A DNA stretch of 64,000 nucleotides from Autumnicola tepida (GTDB lineage Bacteria; Bacteroidota; Bacteroidia; Flavobacteriales; Flavobacteriaceae): contig NZ_JAVRHQ010000007.1 in NCBI RefSeq assembly GCF_031846485.1, positions 1 to 64,000 of the forward strand. The letters are read 5' to 3'. A program made the translations under genes and the position numbers. This document shows, one piece after another, positions 24,909 to 34,899 of the stretch (its first letter is position 1; each line of letters begins with the position of its first letter). The notes under the pieces are model-generated. The model saw only the letters and a program-made list of their open reading frames with translations, had not been told where the DNA came from and did no database searches.

Positions 24909-26540
24909 TTACCTGAGGATTTCGCTATATTTGGAAGGATCATTTAATATCTCTTTTGCCTTGGTAATTTCAGGGTTATGAACAACGTAATAATCATAAA
25001 GCCCTTCCTTATAAAAATAGCGTTTAATAATCTCGTCTGTAATTAAGCTCGCTATTTCAGCTTTTTTCTCCTCCAGTTCTTTCTTTTTATGCTGTTCAAT
25101 TTCTGAAGATATATCTTTGTAATCCTGAAGGATTTTTTCTTCAAATCCTTCCTTTTCTGCAGTTATTAACACTTCTTCCAGCTCTTTTTCAGTAGTGGTC
25201 TTGTATTGAAAATCAGAGCTTTTCAGAAAATTTTTAAAATCTTGATATTCCCCATCACTTAAACTGAAATCCTGTAATTCAGGTTTTTCATGGGAGTAAT
25301 AATATTCTGTCGCAAAATCAAAAATAGCATCTTCCATTAGTAAAGCCTGGGTAATACCGCTATATTCCGAAGTTTGTAATCTTACATCTGGTAAAATTCC
25401 GCCGCCGTCATAAACCTTTCTCCCATTACGGGTTGTGAATTCATTATAATCTTCAGTCCTTGTTCTTACGGCATTTCCCTCTTCATCCCTGGTACGGTAA
25501 TCCAGCGCCTGTATACACCTGCCGCTGGGGGTATAATACCGGGAAATGGTAATTTTAAGCTGAGTGCCGTACGCCAGTTCTTTTGGACGCTGTACAAGGC
25601 CTTTTCCAAAACTCCTGGCACCTACCACCACTCCCCTGTCCAGGTCCTGGATTGCCCCGGCCACAATCTCGCTGGCAGAAGCGCTTCTGCCATCTACAAG
25701 CACAACCAAAGGTATTTTAGTATCTATGGGTTCTTTTTGTGTAAAATACTCCCTGTTGTATTTTTCAATAACCGATTGTGTGGTTACGATCAACTCATCT
25801 TTTGGTACAAAAATATTGCTCACGTTAATAGCTTCTGCAAGTAAACCCCCTGGATTTCCCCTAAGGTCAAGAATGATCTTTTTAGCGCCCTGGTTTTTTA
25901 GATCTTTTAATGCCCTGGCAGTTTCTGAAGAAGCTTTGGCATTAAACCTGGAAAGCACAATATAACCGCTACCATCATCCAGCAAAGTGTGATATGGAAC
26001 CGCTTTTAAAGTAACAGATTCCCTGGTGAGCGTGGTGGTTTTAATTTCTCCATGTCTTCTAAAGGTAAATTCTACACTGGAATTATCGGCTCCATTAAGC
26101 AGTTCTCCCGCATCCTCCTGAAAATTTGCCACCCTAATGTCTCCAATCTTTATTATCTCGTCTCCTGCCTTTAATCCGGCTTTATCTGCCGGGTAGCCTT
26201 TGTATGGTTCCAGGATGGTAATGGCGTCTTTCTCCATTTTTACAGTGGCGCCAATTCCTGTATATTCGCCGGAATTATTGATCCTGGCAGCTTCCACATC
26301 CTGCTCGTTCCAGTAGTTGGTATAAGGGTCCAGGTCCTGCAGCATTGCTTTAATAGCGGTATCCATGAGCTCGGCAGGATTAGTTTCATCAACATAATTC
26401 ATGTTGATTTCCTTAAAAAGCGTGGTAAATATTTCAATTTGCTTGGCAATCGCGAAAAAATCTGATTTAAAGGAAACGCTACCAAAGAATATTCCCGCGC
26501 CAACTATTAGAACTGCTATTTTTTTTGCTGAATTTCCCAT
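24909..26540 (-). CDS. S41 family carboxyl-terminal processing protease
   Basis: CtpA/Prc-type periplasmic serine protease of 543 residues that trims or degrades exported proteins at their C-termini. An N-terminal membrane anchor (residues 6-24) is followed by the CTP helical region, a PDZ domain (about 80-160) and the S41 core. The catalytic Ser lies in DGRSASASEIVAGA and the Lys in GARSFGKGLVQ. A 90-residue acidic helical tail completes it. Its start overlaps the end of rnpA by 25 nt, so the two are coupled. Confidence 0.92.
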   Translation of the reverse strand: MGNSAKKIAVLIVGAGIFFGSVSFKSDFFAIAKQIEIFTTLFKEINMNYVDETNPAELMDTAIKAMLQDLDPYTNYWNEQDVEAARINNSGEYTGIGATVKMEKDAITILEPYKGYPADKAGLKAGDEIIKIGDIRVANFQEDAGELLNGADNSSVEFTFRRHGEIKTTTLTRESVTLKAVPYHTLLDDGSGYIVLSRFNAKASSETARALKDLKNQGAKKIILDLRGNPGGLLAEAINVSNIFVPKDELIVTTQSVIEKYNREYFTQKEPIDTKIPLVVLVDGRSASASEIVAGAIQDLDRGVVVGARSFGKGLVQRPKELAYGTQLKITISRYYTPSGRCIQALDYRTRDEEGNAVRTRTEDYNEFTTRNGRKVYDGGGILPDVRLQTSEYSGITQALLMEDAIFDFATEYYYSHEKPELQDFSLSDGEYQDFKNFLKSSDFQYKTTTEKELEEVLITAEKEGFEEKILQDYKDISSEIEQHKKKELEEKKAEIASLITDEIIKRYFYKEGLYDYYVVHNPEITKAKEILNDPSKYSEILR

Positions 26541-26908
26541 TTTTCTTTTTCTTTAAATTTTTCCAACAGCTTCTCCATCTTTACGAAAAGCTCATCATAA
26601 CGCAATTCTTTTGGAGAGGTGTAGATAAACATGAACGCGTATGGAGAAGAAATAGTGCTGCTCACAAGATACTTATTTTTTCTATAAACCTCACGCATCA
26701 AACGTTTTATCCTGTTTCGCTGTACCGCAGTTTTTATTATTCTCTTCGGAACTGAAACTCCGGTTTGAAACTGTACTTTCCGGCCTTCAGGAAGTTTTAT
26801 ATAGATAAGGCGAAGAGGAAAATTTTTAACCGATTTCCCCTCCTGAAAAAGCTGCTCAATAAGCTTTTTGCTTTTTAGTTTTTCTTTTTTTCCGAAGGTT
26901 TCTTCCAT
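26516..26908 (-). CDS. rnpA: ribonuclease P protein component
   Basis: Protein subunit of RNase P, which removes tRNA 5' leaders. I start at ATG 26908, giving 130 residues that open MEETFGKKEKLKSKKLIEQL; an earlier start would add 26 residues unlike the family. The RNR signature is VQRNRIKRLMREVYRK. The protein is highly basic, as usual. It is not next to rpmH as in many bacteria but overlaps the S41 protease gene by 25 nt, an order I recall as typical for Flavobacteriia. Confidence 0.93.
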   Translation of the reverse strand: MEETFGKKEKLKSKKLIEQLFQEGKSVKNFPLRLIYIKLPEGRKVQFQTGVSVPKRIIKTAVQRNRIKRLMREVYRKNKYLVSSTISSPYAFMFIYTSPKELRYDELFVKMEKLLEKFKEKEKWEIQQKK

Positions 26909-26999
26909 GCACCAAAAGTAAGAATTGAAATGGATTTGAATTATTGAGATTAGTTTTGTTTCTATTTTACTTAACCAGGTGATCATTTTTATAAACTAA

Positions 27000-27027
27000 A
27001 AAACCCTCTTCCGTAGAAAAGGGTTTT
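27000..27027 (-). terminator. rho-independent terminator of the MBL/S8/M1 operon
   Basis: AAAACCCT and AGGGTTTT form an 8-bp stem around a 12-nt loop, followed on the minus strand by T6. It lies 24 nt past the M1 stop. Confidence 0.75.
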
Positions 27028-27050
27028 AAAAATTTCTTTCGGAAGGGATT

Positions 27051-28958
27051 TTATCTTCCCTGCCCGCTTTCTTCTGCGGAATTTATTCCTGAATCAGCGG
27101 GAAAAGTATTGTTGCTTCGGTCTACATCTGCCATTAGCTGTGATTCATCTATAACCACAGACTGAATTTCAGATTTTGGAGCATCAATCATTAAATTATA
27201 AGTTGGATTAGCCCAGGGCCAATCTTCTTTTACAATCCTTTCCACGTCTCCTGAAGCTGGCTTTTCCCAGTGCATCATTCGCAACGGCATGTAAAACAAT
27301 TCTTTTTGCCCGTCATTAAAAGTAACCGTTACTTCCACAGGCATTGGCATGTTCCCAATCCTCTGAAGGTTTATCTGTGTGGAATCTCCTTCAGCTTCAA
27401 CAGATTCTATGGCGTAATCTATGGTATTGGTAGTCCTGGTCCAGTCTGTTAAATACCAGTCCAGCTCTGCTCCTGAAACTTTTTCAGCAACTCTTATAAA
27501 ATCATTTGGGGTGGGATGTTTAAATTTCCACTCATCGTAATAACGATTCAAGGTTTTCTGAAGATTATCTTCCCCAATAATATAGCCAAGCTGTGACAGG
27601 AAAATTGCCCCTTTTGAATATGCGGCCACGCTGTAAGCGAAATTATAATCATAACGATCTGCGTGCGTACTTTGTGGCTGTTCCACACCACTTCTTACTA
27701 GTTGATTATAGCCTCTGTACGAACCTGCATGCGGATTTTCTTTTTCTGAATTCATTACCTCATTCATCGCTTCGTCTGAAATATATGAAGTAAAACCTTC
27801 GTCCATCCATTCGTTCTTAGACTCATTAGTGGCAAGTAAATGCTGAAACCAGGCATGAGCAAATTCATGCGCGGTAACACCAACAAGGCTTTCGTAACTT
27901 CTTTCGCCGGTAATAAGCGTAAGCATGGCATATTCCATACCGCCGTCTCCTCCTTGTACCACAGAATACTTATCCCATGGATAAGGCCCGATATGCTCGT
28001 TGTAAAACAGCAGGAGTTCTTCGGTTTTTGGCTGAAGTTTCTTCCAGTTTTCTACAATTTCAGGATTGTTTTTGTAAAGAAAATGAAGAACTGTTCCATC
28101 CTTGGCAGTCAGTTTATCGTGAATATATTCAGGATCTGCCGCCCAGGTAAAGTCGTGTACTTTTGGAGCAACAAAATGCCAGGTTAGTTTATCGCCTTTT
28201 TTGCGTTTAACTTTAGTGCCTTCTTCCTCATAACCATAGCCAATTTCCTGCGGATTTTGAAGATATCCTGTACTTCCTAAAATATAATCTTTATCAATAG
28301 TTATTTTCACGTCAAAATCTCCCCACACGCCATGAAATTCCCGGGCGATATAAGGATCTGCATGCCAGCCTTCAAAATCATATTCGGCCAGCTTTGGATA
28401 CCACTGGCTCATGGAAAGTGCAACTCCTTCAGCACTGTTCCTTCCTGAACGGCGGATTTGCAAAGGCACCTGCCCCTTAAATTCCATCTCAAAAGTGGTT
28501 TCGCCACCAGGAAGAACAGGTTCTGCCAACTGTACTTCCAGGATGGTCCCCTCTTCGTTATAATCCAGCGCCTGCCCGTCCTGGCGTAAAGAATTAACCC
28601 TTAAATAGCCAATTTCGTCAGGCTGCAGTTTGGCTATTCGGCTTTCATATTCAGGATTTTCACGGGTGCCAAGATTGTTCACCATTCTGCCATCAGGATC
28701 GGCAATGCTTTGAAGCCTCATATCCATTTCGCTTCCCGGCTGGAATGCATTAAAATAAAGATGATAAAACACCTTGTGCAGAGTGTCGGGTGAGTTGTTG
28801 GTATAAACCAACTCCTGTGTTCCCGTGTATTGATAGTTTTCCACATTCATGTCCACATCCATATCGTAATTAACATGTTGCTGCCAGTAGGTGGAATTGT
28901 TCTGGGAATAACCCAGGGCTACGGCAAAAATGGAAAGGCTTAAAAGTATTTTTTTCAT
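27051..28958 (-). CDS. M1 family zinc metallopeptidase, exported
   Basis: Predicted periplasmic or secreted aminopeptidase-like enzyme of 635 residues. The signal peptide is MKKILLSLSIFAVALGYSQ. The zinc site is HEFAHAW followed about 18 residues later by the Glu in NEWMDEGFTSY. The exopeptidase motif GxMEN appears as GGMEYA, a variation seen in bacterial M1 relatives. The N-terminal beta domain binds the substrate N-terminus in this family. There is no T9SS C-terminal domain. It is last in an operon after the S8 peptidase (50-nt gap) and ends at a terminator. Confidence 0.9.
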   Translation of the reverse strand: MKKILLSLSIFAVALGYSQNNSTYWQQHVNYDMDVDMNVENYQYTGTQELVYTNNSPDTLHKVFYHLYFNAFQPGSEMDMRLQSIADPDGRMVNNLGTRENPEYESRIAKLQPDEIGYLRVNSLRQDGQALDYNEEGTILEVQLAEPVLPGGETTFEMEFKGQVPLQIRRSGRNSAEGVALSMSQWYPKLAEYDFEGWHADPYIAREFHGVWGDFDVKITIDKDYILGSTGYLQNPQEIGYGYEEEGTKVKRKKGDKLTWHFVAPKVHDFTWAADPEYIHDKLTAKDGTVLHFLYKNNPEIVENWKKLQPKTEELLLFYNEHIGPYPWDKYSVVQGGDGGMEYAMLTLITGERSYESLVGVTAHEFAHAWFQHLLATNESKNEWMDEGFTSYISDEAMNEVMNSEKENPHAGSYRGYNQLVRSGVEQPQSTHADRYDYNFAYSVAAYSKGAIFLSQLGYIIGEDNLQKTLNRYYDEWKFKHPTPNDFIRVAEKVSGAELDWYLTDWTRTTNTIDYAIESVEAEGDSTQINLQRIGNMPMPVEVTVTFNDGQKELFYMPLRMMHWEKPASGDVERIVKEDWPWANPTYNLMIDAPKSEIQSVVIDESQLMADVDRSNNTFPADSGINSAEESGQGR

Positions 28959-29008
28959 TTAGATGATTTTTATAAAATAATTAGTTTTAGAAAGTATACA
29001 AACAAATT

Positions 29009-30703
29009 TTACAATTCTATGTCTCCATGTGCAACTTTATCGGCAAGGATAAGGGCGTTGTATAAATTCACCATTTTTCCCGAAGTGGAAAGCTCACTGA
29101 AATTTTTGGTGCTTTGCCCCTGCTCTCCCACCATCACCATAGTTCCGGTAGAAAGTCCGCTGTTCATGATAATGTGCTTAACCTGCGCGGCGCTTAATTT
29201 TGGATAATATGAACGAATCATGGCTGCAACCCCTGCTACGGCAGGAGAAGCCATAGAAGTTCCCTGAAGGAACTCATATTCGTTATTTGGAGTGGTAGAC
29301 CAGATCTTGCTTCCGGGCGCGAAAACATCTACATTTTTCTTTCCGTAGTTTGAAAATCCTGACACAAGGCCAGAGCCATATTCATAATTTAACGCGCCAA
29401 CGGTTAAAAAGCTATCGCTAATTTCTTCAGGAGCTTCAGGATACTGATCGTTTGGATAAACTCGGTTTTGGTCCAGATCCAGACTTTCATTTCCTGCCGC
29501 GTTCACGATTAGCACATCGTTTTCCGCAGCATATTTAAGGGCATCTATCACCCATTCAGGATTTGGAGAGAAATATTTACCAAAGCTGGTATTAATCACC
29601 TTTGCGCCATTGTCTACGGCATAGCGAATGCCAAGCGCAATATCTTTATCATATTCATCTCCATCGGGAACCGCGCGAACAGGCATAATTTTTACATTAT
29701 TGGCTATTCCGTTAATCCCGATATTGTTATTTCTTTCCGCAGCAATAATTCCAGCCACGTGGGTACCATGTTTTACATCCTCCTTATCTTCAGTAGGGCC
29801 GTCCACATCGTTATTTCCATAATCTGTATCTGTGATGTCGTAAGGATCATCCCCAACAATGGCCCTTCCGTTTAAATCAAGGTTGAAGTGGGAGTCCAGG
29901 CGGTTTTTAAAATAATCTATGGTTTCTGCCAATTGCTGAAGGGCAGCAGGAATATTTTCGTCTACATTATTCTGTATTTGAGTCAGCATTCCCTTATACT
30001 GCGCCATTTGCTGGGAAGATGCTTCCATTGCGGAAAGTTCTTCCCTGGTATAATCTTCTTTTCCAAGCCTGTTCGAAACGGCAGCGTGGGCAGCAACCAA
30101 CTGTTCCTGGATTTGCTGGTATTGCTGAAGGTTTTGCTGAACCTCGCTTACTTCCTTCTGGTATTCGTCTTTTGCGCGCTGGTACATGATAAATTCCTGC
30201 CGGTCTGCAGTGCTGATGGAGCTGGCGGTTTTACCTTCATATTTTGGCTTCAGGCGCTTGTAAATACGCACATATTCAAGGTTTTCCTTTACGGCATCAC
30301 CCAGGAAATTCCAGCCATGGATATCATCTACGTAACCATTATTGTCATCATCTTTATTGTTGCCTGGAATTTCGTCGGAATTTGTCCAGATAACGCCATC
30401 AAGGTCTTCATGTTCAATATCTACTCCACTGTCTACAACCCCAACAATTACGGTTTCCCCTTTCCTATTCTGAATAATTTCATCATAAGCTTTACGAACA
30501 GACATTCCCGGAATAGTATCGGTCTGAAGATCGGCACCACTCCAGTCTTTTAGCTGGACCTCGGTTAGAGGCTGAACTTTAAGCGGAATGGAATCTATTT
30601 TTTCTATTGGAGTGGAAACAAGCCTTGGAGCTGTACTACCACAGGCGGTAAGCATTGCTGCCGCTGTTATGGTAAGCAGCGGCTTAAAAACTGGTATTTT
30701 CAT
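29009..30703 (-). CDS. S8 (subtilisin-like) peptidase lipoprotein
   Basis: Exported serine protease of 564 residues. The lipobox MLTAC puts a lipidated Cys at 21. The catalytic Asp is in VVDSGVDIEH (about residue 85), His in HGTHVAGIIAA (about 315) and Ser in GTSMASPAVAG (about 505). Between Asp and His lies an unusual insertion of about 120 residues, rich in Gln and predicted to be coiled coil (e.g. YQQIQEQLVAAHAAVSN). No I9 propeptide and no T9SS tail are seen. It is 9 nt after the MBL gene and 50 nt before the M1 gene on the same strand. Confidence 0.92.
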   Translation of the reverse strand: MKIPVFKPLLTITAAAMLTACGSTAPRLVSTPIEKIDSIPLKVQPLTEVQLKDWSGADLQTDTIPGMSVRKAYDEIIQNRKGETVIVGVVDSGVDIEHEDLDGVIWTNSDEIPGNNKDDDNNGYVDDIHGWNFLGDAVKENLEYVRIYKRLKPKYEGKTASSISTADRQEFIMYQRAKDEYQKEVSEVQQNLQQYQQIQEQLVAAHAAVSNRLGKEDYTREELSAMEASSQQMAQYKGMLTQIQNNVDENIPAALQQLAETIDYFKNRLDSHFNLDLNGRAIVGDDPYDITDTDYGNNDVDGPTEDKEDVKHGTHVAGIIAAERNNNIGINGIANNVKIMPVRAVPDGDEYDKDIALGIRYAVDNGAKVINTSFGKYFSPNPEWVIDALKYAAENDVLIVNAAGNESLDLDQNRVYPNDQYPEAPEEISDSFLTVGALNYEYGSGLVSGFSNYGKKNVDVFAPGSKIWSTTPNNEYEFLQGTSMASPAVAGVAAMIRSYYPKLSAAQVKHIIMNSGLSTGTMVMVGEQGQSTKNFSELSTSGKMVNLYNALILADKVAHGDIEL

Positions 30704-30712
30704 AGTATATTT

Positions 30713-31579
30713 CTAATTAAAAACTTCGTTGAATGTGAATTTTTCATCTAATCGCACACCTTTTTCCGTGTGTTTTACAGTGATAATTTCATTATGGGCG
30801 TCGTGTTCCATGAACAAATAAAAATTTTCATCTGCTGCCTTATCCAGAAATATCTTTTTCTCCGGAAGTGTTAGCAATGGCCTGGTATCAAAACCCATTA
30901 CATACGGTAAAGGAATATGGCCCGCGGTTGGCAGCAAATCTGCCATAAAGACAAGGGTTTTATCTTTATACCTAATGTGCGGGATCATTTGTTTATCGGT
31001 GTGTCCATCAACAAATAGCACGCCAAAGCCAAAATATTCGGAATCTGTATAATTCTGCATGTCGCCGTTACGCTCCAGAAAATGCAGTTTTCCGCTTTCT
31101 TCCATAGGGAGGATATTTTCCTTCAAAAATGAAGCTTTTTCCCTGGCATTGGGTTGGGTGGCCCATAACCAATGGTCTTCATTGCTCCAAAAACGTGCGT
31201 TTTTAAAAGCGGGTTCATAGCCCGTGTGGTCTTTATTCCACTTAATGCTGCCGCCACAATGGTCAAAATGCAGGTGTGTCAAAAAGACATCTGTAATATC
31301 ATCCCGGTGAAAACCATGATTTTTAAGGGATTTATCAATAGAATGTTCTCCCCAGGGATAATAAAAGCCAAAAAATTTATCATCCTGCTTATCGCCCATC
31401 CCGGTATCAATAAGAATTAATTTATCCCCGTCTTCTATAAGTAAGCAGCGGGCAGCGATATCTATCATATTATTGGAATCTGCAGGATTTGTGCGGGACC
31501 ATAAGGTTTTTGGAACCACCCCAAACATAGCCCCTCCATCCAGTTTAAAATTGCCGGCTTCGATAGGATATAATTTCAT
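30713..31579 (-). CDS. MBL-fold metallo-hydrolase
   Basis: A 288-residue protein of the metallo-beta-lactamase fold. The metal motif HLHFDHCGG is in the middle, with ...IDTGMGD earlier, VDGHTDKQMIPH later and a final EHDAHNE. It starts at ATG 31579 (MKLYPIEAGNFKL); a longer open frame upstream has no family likeness. The substrate is unknown; N-acyl homoserine lactonase-like and general hydrolase members share this pattern. It is first gene of an MBL-S8-M1 unit and divergent from the antiporter. Confidence 0.88.
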   Translation of the reverse strand: MKLYPIEAGNFKLDGGAMFGVVPKTLWSRTNPADSNNMIDIAARCLLIEDGDKLILIDTGMGDKQDDKFFGFYYPWGEHSIDKSLKNHGFHRDDITDVFLTHLHFDHCGGSIKWNKDHTGYEPAFKNARFWSNEDHWLWATQPNAREKASFLKENILPMEESGKLHFLERNGDMQNYTDSEYFGFGVLFVDGHTDKQMIPHIRYKDKTLVFMADLLPTAGHIPLPYVMGFDTRPLLTLPEKKIFLDKAADENFYLFMEHDAHNEIITVKHTEKGVRLDEKFTFNEVFN

Positions 31580-31744
31580 GTTGATTTTTTTTCTTATTCT
31601 TGAATATTCTATATGCAAAATAGAAAAACTAAACAGCACTAAAATAGATTTAGAATCTTTTAACAGCAAGCATGGTAACTGGACAGGACTGGAAAGCATA
31701 ATTCCCATTTTTTAGTACTTTTAGCTTTTAAATAAATAAAGAAC

Positions 31745-33616
31745 ATGTTAGAACTGGCAGGAATAATAATACTCGGTATACTGGCGCAATGGGTGGCCTG
31801 GAAATTTAAAATTCCGGCTATCCTGCCTCTTATCCTTATAGGACTGGCAGTAGGGCCCGTGGCCACACTTTTTACTGAAGACGGCAGGAAGATAATTGAG
31901 CCTATCTGGAACGGCCAGTCGGGACTTTTTCCCGGGGAAAGTTTGTTTTATTTCGTTTCCCTGGCCATTGGAATTATACTTTTTGAAGGAGGTTTAACCC
32001 TGCGAAAAGGCGAAATCCTTAACGTGGGGCCGGTGATTGTTAAGTTAATAACCATTGCCGTAATAGTTACTTTTATAGGTGCAGGAATAGCAGCTTATTT
32101 AATCTTTGACCTGTCCTGGCAGATTTCCTTTCTATTTGCAGCCTTAATCATTGTTACCGGTCCTACCGTGATAACCCCCATCCTGCGAAATATCCCGCTG
32201 AAAAAAGATGTTTCAGCCATTCTTAAATGGGAAGGGATATTAATAGATCCCATAGGTGCCCTTGTTGCCGTTCTGGTTTTTGAATTTATCTCTGCAGGCG
32301 AAGGCAGGGAATATACGGCCACAGCAATGGTGGATTTTGGAAAAATTGTGCTTTTTGGCTTTACCTTCGGTTTTACTTTTGCCCATGCCCTGGCATTCAG
32401 TATCCGAAAAAATATTATTCCACATTATCTTATGAATGTCTTTACACTGGCGGCTGTGCTGGGGGTTTTTGTACTTTCAGACCAGTTTGCCCACGAAAGC
32501 GGGCTACTTGCCGTGGTGGTAATGGGAATGGTAATGGGTAATATGAACCTGCCAAACCTCAAGGAACTGCTTTACTTCAAAGAATCTTTAAGCGTACTGC
32601 TAATTTCCATTTTATTTATCCTTCTGGCGGCAAACATGAATATTGATGATCTGTATTTAATGTTTAATATTAATGCGCTTATACTCTTTGCTGTGGTGGT
32701 TTTTGTGATCCGCCCCCTGGGAGTTTTTGTGAGCAGTATTAATTCTTCCCTTAAATTCAATGAAAAATTATTTATAAGCTGGGTTGGACCCCGCGGGATT
32801 GTTGCTGCGGGTATTGCTTCCCTCTTCGGAATAAAACTCGCCAGCCAGGGAGTTGAGGGTGCCGAATATATTACTCCGCTTGTCTTTATGATTGTGCTTG
32901 GAACCGTGTTGCTAAATGCCACCACCGCCCGGCTTTTCGCTCAGCTTGTTGGGGTTTTTCTGAAGAATTCCTCCGGAATATTGATTATTGGGGCTTCTTC
33001 CATGCCAAGGCTTATTGCAGCTTATCTGAAGAAGAATAACCGGCACGTCGTGTTGGTGGATAACAATGGAAGCAATGTGCAAAAAGCAAAAGACCTGGGA
33101 ATTGATGCCATCCAGGACAATGTTTATTCTGATGACCTTATCAATAACATTGAGCTGAACGATATTGGCTATTTAATGGCCATGACGAGCAACAGTGAAG
33201 TAAATGATAACGCGATTAGAAAATTCAGAAAGCACTTTGGCGAAAATGGTTCTTTTCGGGTAGTCTCTCCTGATGAGATGCAGGACCCGGAAAAGAATCC
33301 GCGGGAAGGATTATTTTCCCAAACAGATGACTATATAAAACTTACCAACCTGGCCCGCAAATATCCTTCAATCCAGGAAATAGAACTTAATTCCAAAGAA
33401 CATTATGAAGGGCTCATAGAAATCACTAAAACCGATAATGATATAATTCCCCTCTTTGTAAAAAATAATGATGGAGATCTAAGCATAATCCCTTCTAACA
33501 GCACTTCTGTAGATATTGAAGAAGGATATAAAATGGTTTACCTGGGAAAAGAGTTGGAAGTAGCCGAAAATAAAGATAAAGTTGAATCCAGGGAAAGCGT
33601 GGAAGACGAAGATTAA
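31745..33616 (+). CDS. CPA1-type cation:proton antiporter with RCK-like domain
   Basis: Inner-membrane Na+(K+)/H+ antiporter of 623 residues. About 12 membrane helices occupy residues 1-405. Signature stretches are IILFEGGLTLR, TGPTVITPILRN and IDPIGALVAVLVFEF. After the membrane part comes an RCK/TrkA-N-like Rossmann region (about 412-510, SGILIIGASSMPRLIA and HVVLVDNNGSN) and a C-terminal TrkA-C-like region, so activity may be gated by nucleotides or ions. Its stop overlaps that of the convergent yebC by 4 nt. Confidence 0.92.
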   Translation: MLELAGIIILGILAQWVAWKFKIPAILPLILIGLAVGPVATLFTEDGRKIIEPIWNGQSGLFPGESLFYFVSLAIGIILFEGGLTLRKGEILNVGPVIVKLITIAVIVTFIGAGIAAYLIFDLSWQISFLFAALIIVTGPTVITPILRNIPLKKDVSAILKWEGILIDPIGALVAVLVFEFISAGEGREYTATAMVDFGKIVLFGFTFGFTFAHALAFSIRKNIIPHYLMNVFTLAAVLGVFVLSDQFAHESGLLAVVVMGMVMGNMNLPNLKELLYFKESLSVLLISILFILLAANMNIDDLYLMFNINALILFAVVVFVIRPLGVFVSSINSSLKFNEKLFISWVGPRGIVAAGIASLFGIKLASQGVEGAEYITPLVFMIVLGTVLLNATTARLFAQLVGVFLKNSSGILIIGASSMPRLIAAYLKKNNRHVVLVDNNGSNVQKAKDLGIDAIQDNVYSDDLINNIELNDIGYLMAMTSNSEVNDNAIRKFRKHFGENGSFRVVSPDEMQDPEKNPREGLFSQTDDYIKLTNLARKYPSIQEIELNSKEHYEGLIEITKTDNDIIPLFVKNNDGDLSIIPSNSTSVDIEEGYKMVYLGKELEVAENKDKVESRESVEDED

Positions 33617-34374
33617 CCTTCCTCTTCCATTGCGGCTATAAGTTCATCGTTTATTTCGAGATTGTGGTAAACATTCTGAACGTCGTCATCTTCCTCAAAC
33701 TTATCTATAAGCGCAAGAATTTTTTTCGCATCTTCCACCGGAAGTTCTACGGTATTTAAGGGAATGCGCTGTACTTCGGAATTTTTTGGCTCAATTTCCA
33801 GTTCTTCCAGTTTGGAAGACATTAACCCAAAATCGGTAAATTCAGTATAAACAGTTAGGTAATCTTCTTCTTTTTCAATAGTGGAAGCACCGCCTTCGAT
33901 CAACTCCAGCTCCAGCTCTTCCATATCCATTTCAATCTTTTCTTTTTCAATTACAAAAACCCCTTTTTTATCAAATAAAAACTCCAGGGAACCATTAGTA
34001 CCAAGGCTGCCGCCATTTTTTGAAAATATAGACCTTACCGAGGCAACGGTTCTATTGGTATTATCTGTGGTACATTCCACAAAAATTGCGATCCCGTTTG
34101 GGCCGTAGCCTTCAAAAGTCACTAACTCATAATTATCGGCATCGGCGCCACTGGCCTTTTTTACGGCACGTTCAATGGTGTCTTTGGGCATATTTACCCC
34201 TTTCGCATTCTGGATAGCGTTTCTAAGTCCCGGGTTTGCTTCAGGATCGGGCCCTCCTCCTTCTTTTACGGCAACCGTTATTTCTTTAATTGCCCTGGTA
34301 AACTGCTTCGCCCTTCGCTTATCCTGCGCTCCCTTACGGTGCTTTATATTCGCCCATTTACTGTGTCCGGCCAT
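33613..34374 (-). CDS. yebC: YebC/PmpR-family DNA-binding regulator / translation factor
   Basis: A 253-residue member of the TACO1/YebC family, known both as transcriptional regulators and, more recently, as factors relieving ribosome stalling. The N-terminus MAGHSKWANIKHRKGAQDKRR is diagnostic. I start at ATG 34374; the 25 codons upstream run through a repeated TAGTCTTTAGTCG sequence and are not part of the family. Two acidic C-terminal domains follow (EKEKIEMDMEELELELIEGG). It is convergent with the antiporter and separated from lepA by a degenerate S23-type gene. Confidence 0.95.
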   Translation of the reverse strand: MAGHSKWANIKHRKGAQDKRRAKQFTRAIKEITVAVKEGGGPDPEANPGLRNAIQNAKGVNMPKDTIERAVKKASGADADNYELVTFEGYGPNGIAIFVECTTDNTNRTVASVRSIFSKNGGSLGTNGSLEFLFDKKGVFVIEKEKIEMDMEELELELIEGGASTIEKEEDYLTVYTEFTDFGLMSSKLEELEIEPKNSEVQRIPLNTVELPVEDAKKILALIDKFEEDDDVQNVYHNLEINDELIAAMEEEG

Positions 34375-34400
34375 TGTGTAGTCTGTAGTTTTTAGTTCGT

Positions 34401-34421
34401 AGTCTTTAGTCGGTAGTTTTT
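34401..34421. repeat. left inverted repeat of the S23-type element
   Basis: AGTCTTTAGTCG followed by GTAGTTTTT; 20 of 21 bases match the reverse complement of 34891-34911. It lies in a longer degenerate tract of TAGTTTTTAGTTCGTAGTC units starting near 34378. Confidence 0.6.
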
Positions 34422-34528
34422 CCACCGAACTAATATGACATGAATACAAATTTAAAAAATGATTTTAGAGTTAAGAAATTCCCGAATTGGCTAACTGGAT
34501 TAATATTACCTGGTACAAGAAGAGAGAA

Positions 34529-34899
34529 ATGGAAAAATTTAATTTTGAAGAACTTAAGGTTTATCAAAAAACTCTTGTTTTTATTGATGAGATTTATGCA
34601 GATACTAAAGCCTTTCCCAAAGAGGAAGTATACGGATTAACTTCTCAATTTCGAAGAGCGGCCATTTCTATCGCCTTAAATATTACTGAAGGAGCAGGAA
34701 GTTCAAATCCGGAGTTTCGCCGTTATCTTCAGATTGCTTTAAATTCCGTTAAAGAATGAGTGGTATGTACAGAAATTGCAAAGCGTCAAAATTATTTTCA
34801 ATTAATCAATATAAAAATTATAGATAAGATCTTGCAGAATTATCTAAAATGATCACTTCTTTAATGAAATATCTTTACAACACCCAAAAGAAAAACTAA
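34529..34899 (+). pseudogene. degenerate S23/four-helix-bundle protein gene
   Basis: The first 76 codons (MEKFNFEELKVYQKTLVFID... to IALNSVKE) are a clear four-helix-bundle (S23 ribosomal intervening-sequence/bAvd-like) protein. A TGA at 34757-34759 stops it where the family usually has a Cys codon. The reading frame then continues (VVCTEIAKRQNYF), needs one extra base in the T4 run at 34795-34798, and continues (INQYKNYR-stop-DLAELSKMITSL...) to the TAA at 34897-34899, with another TAA at 34825-34827. With two nonsense changes and one frameshift the gene is broken. It is bounded by inverted repeats. Confidence 0.8.
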
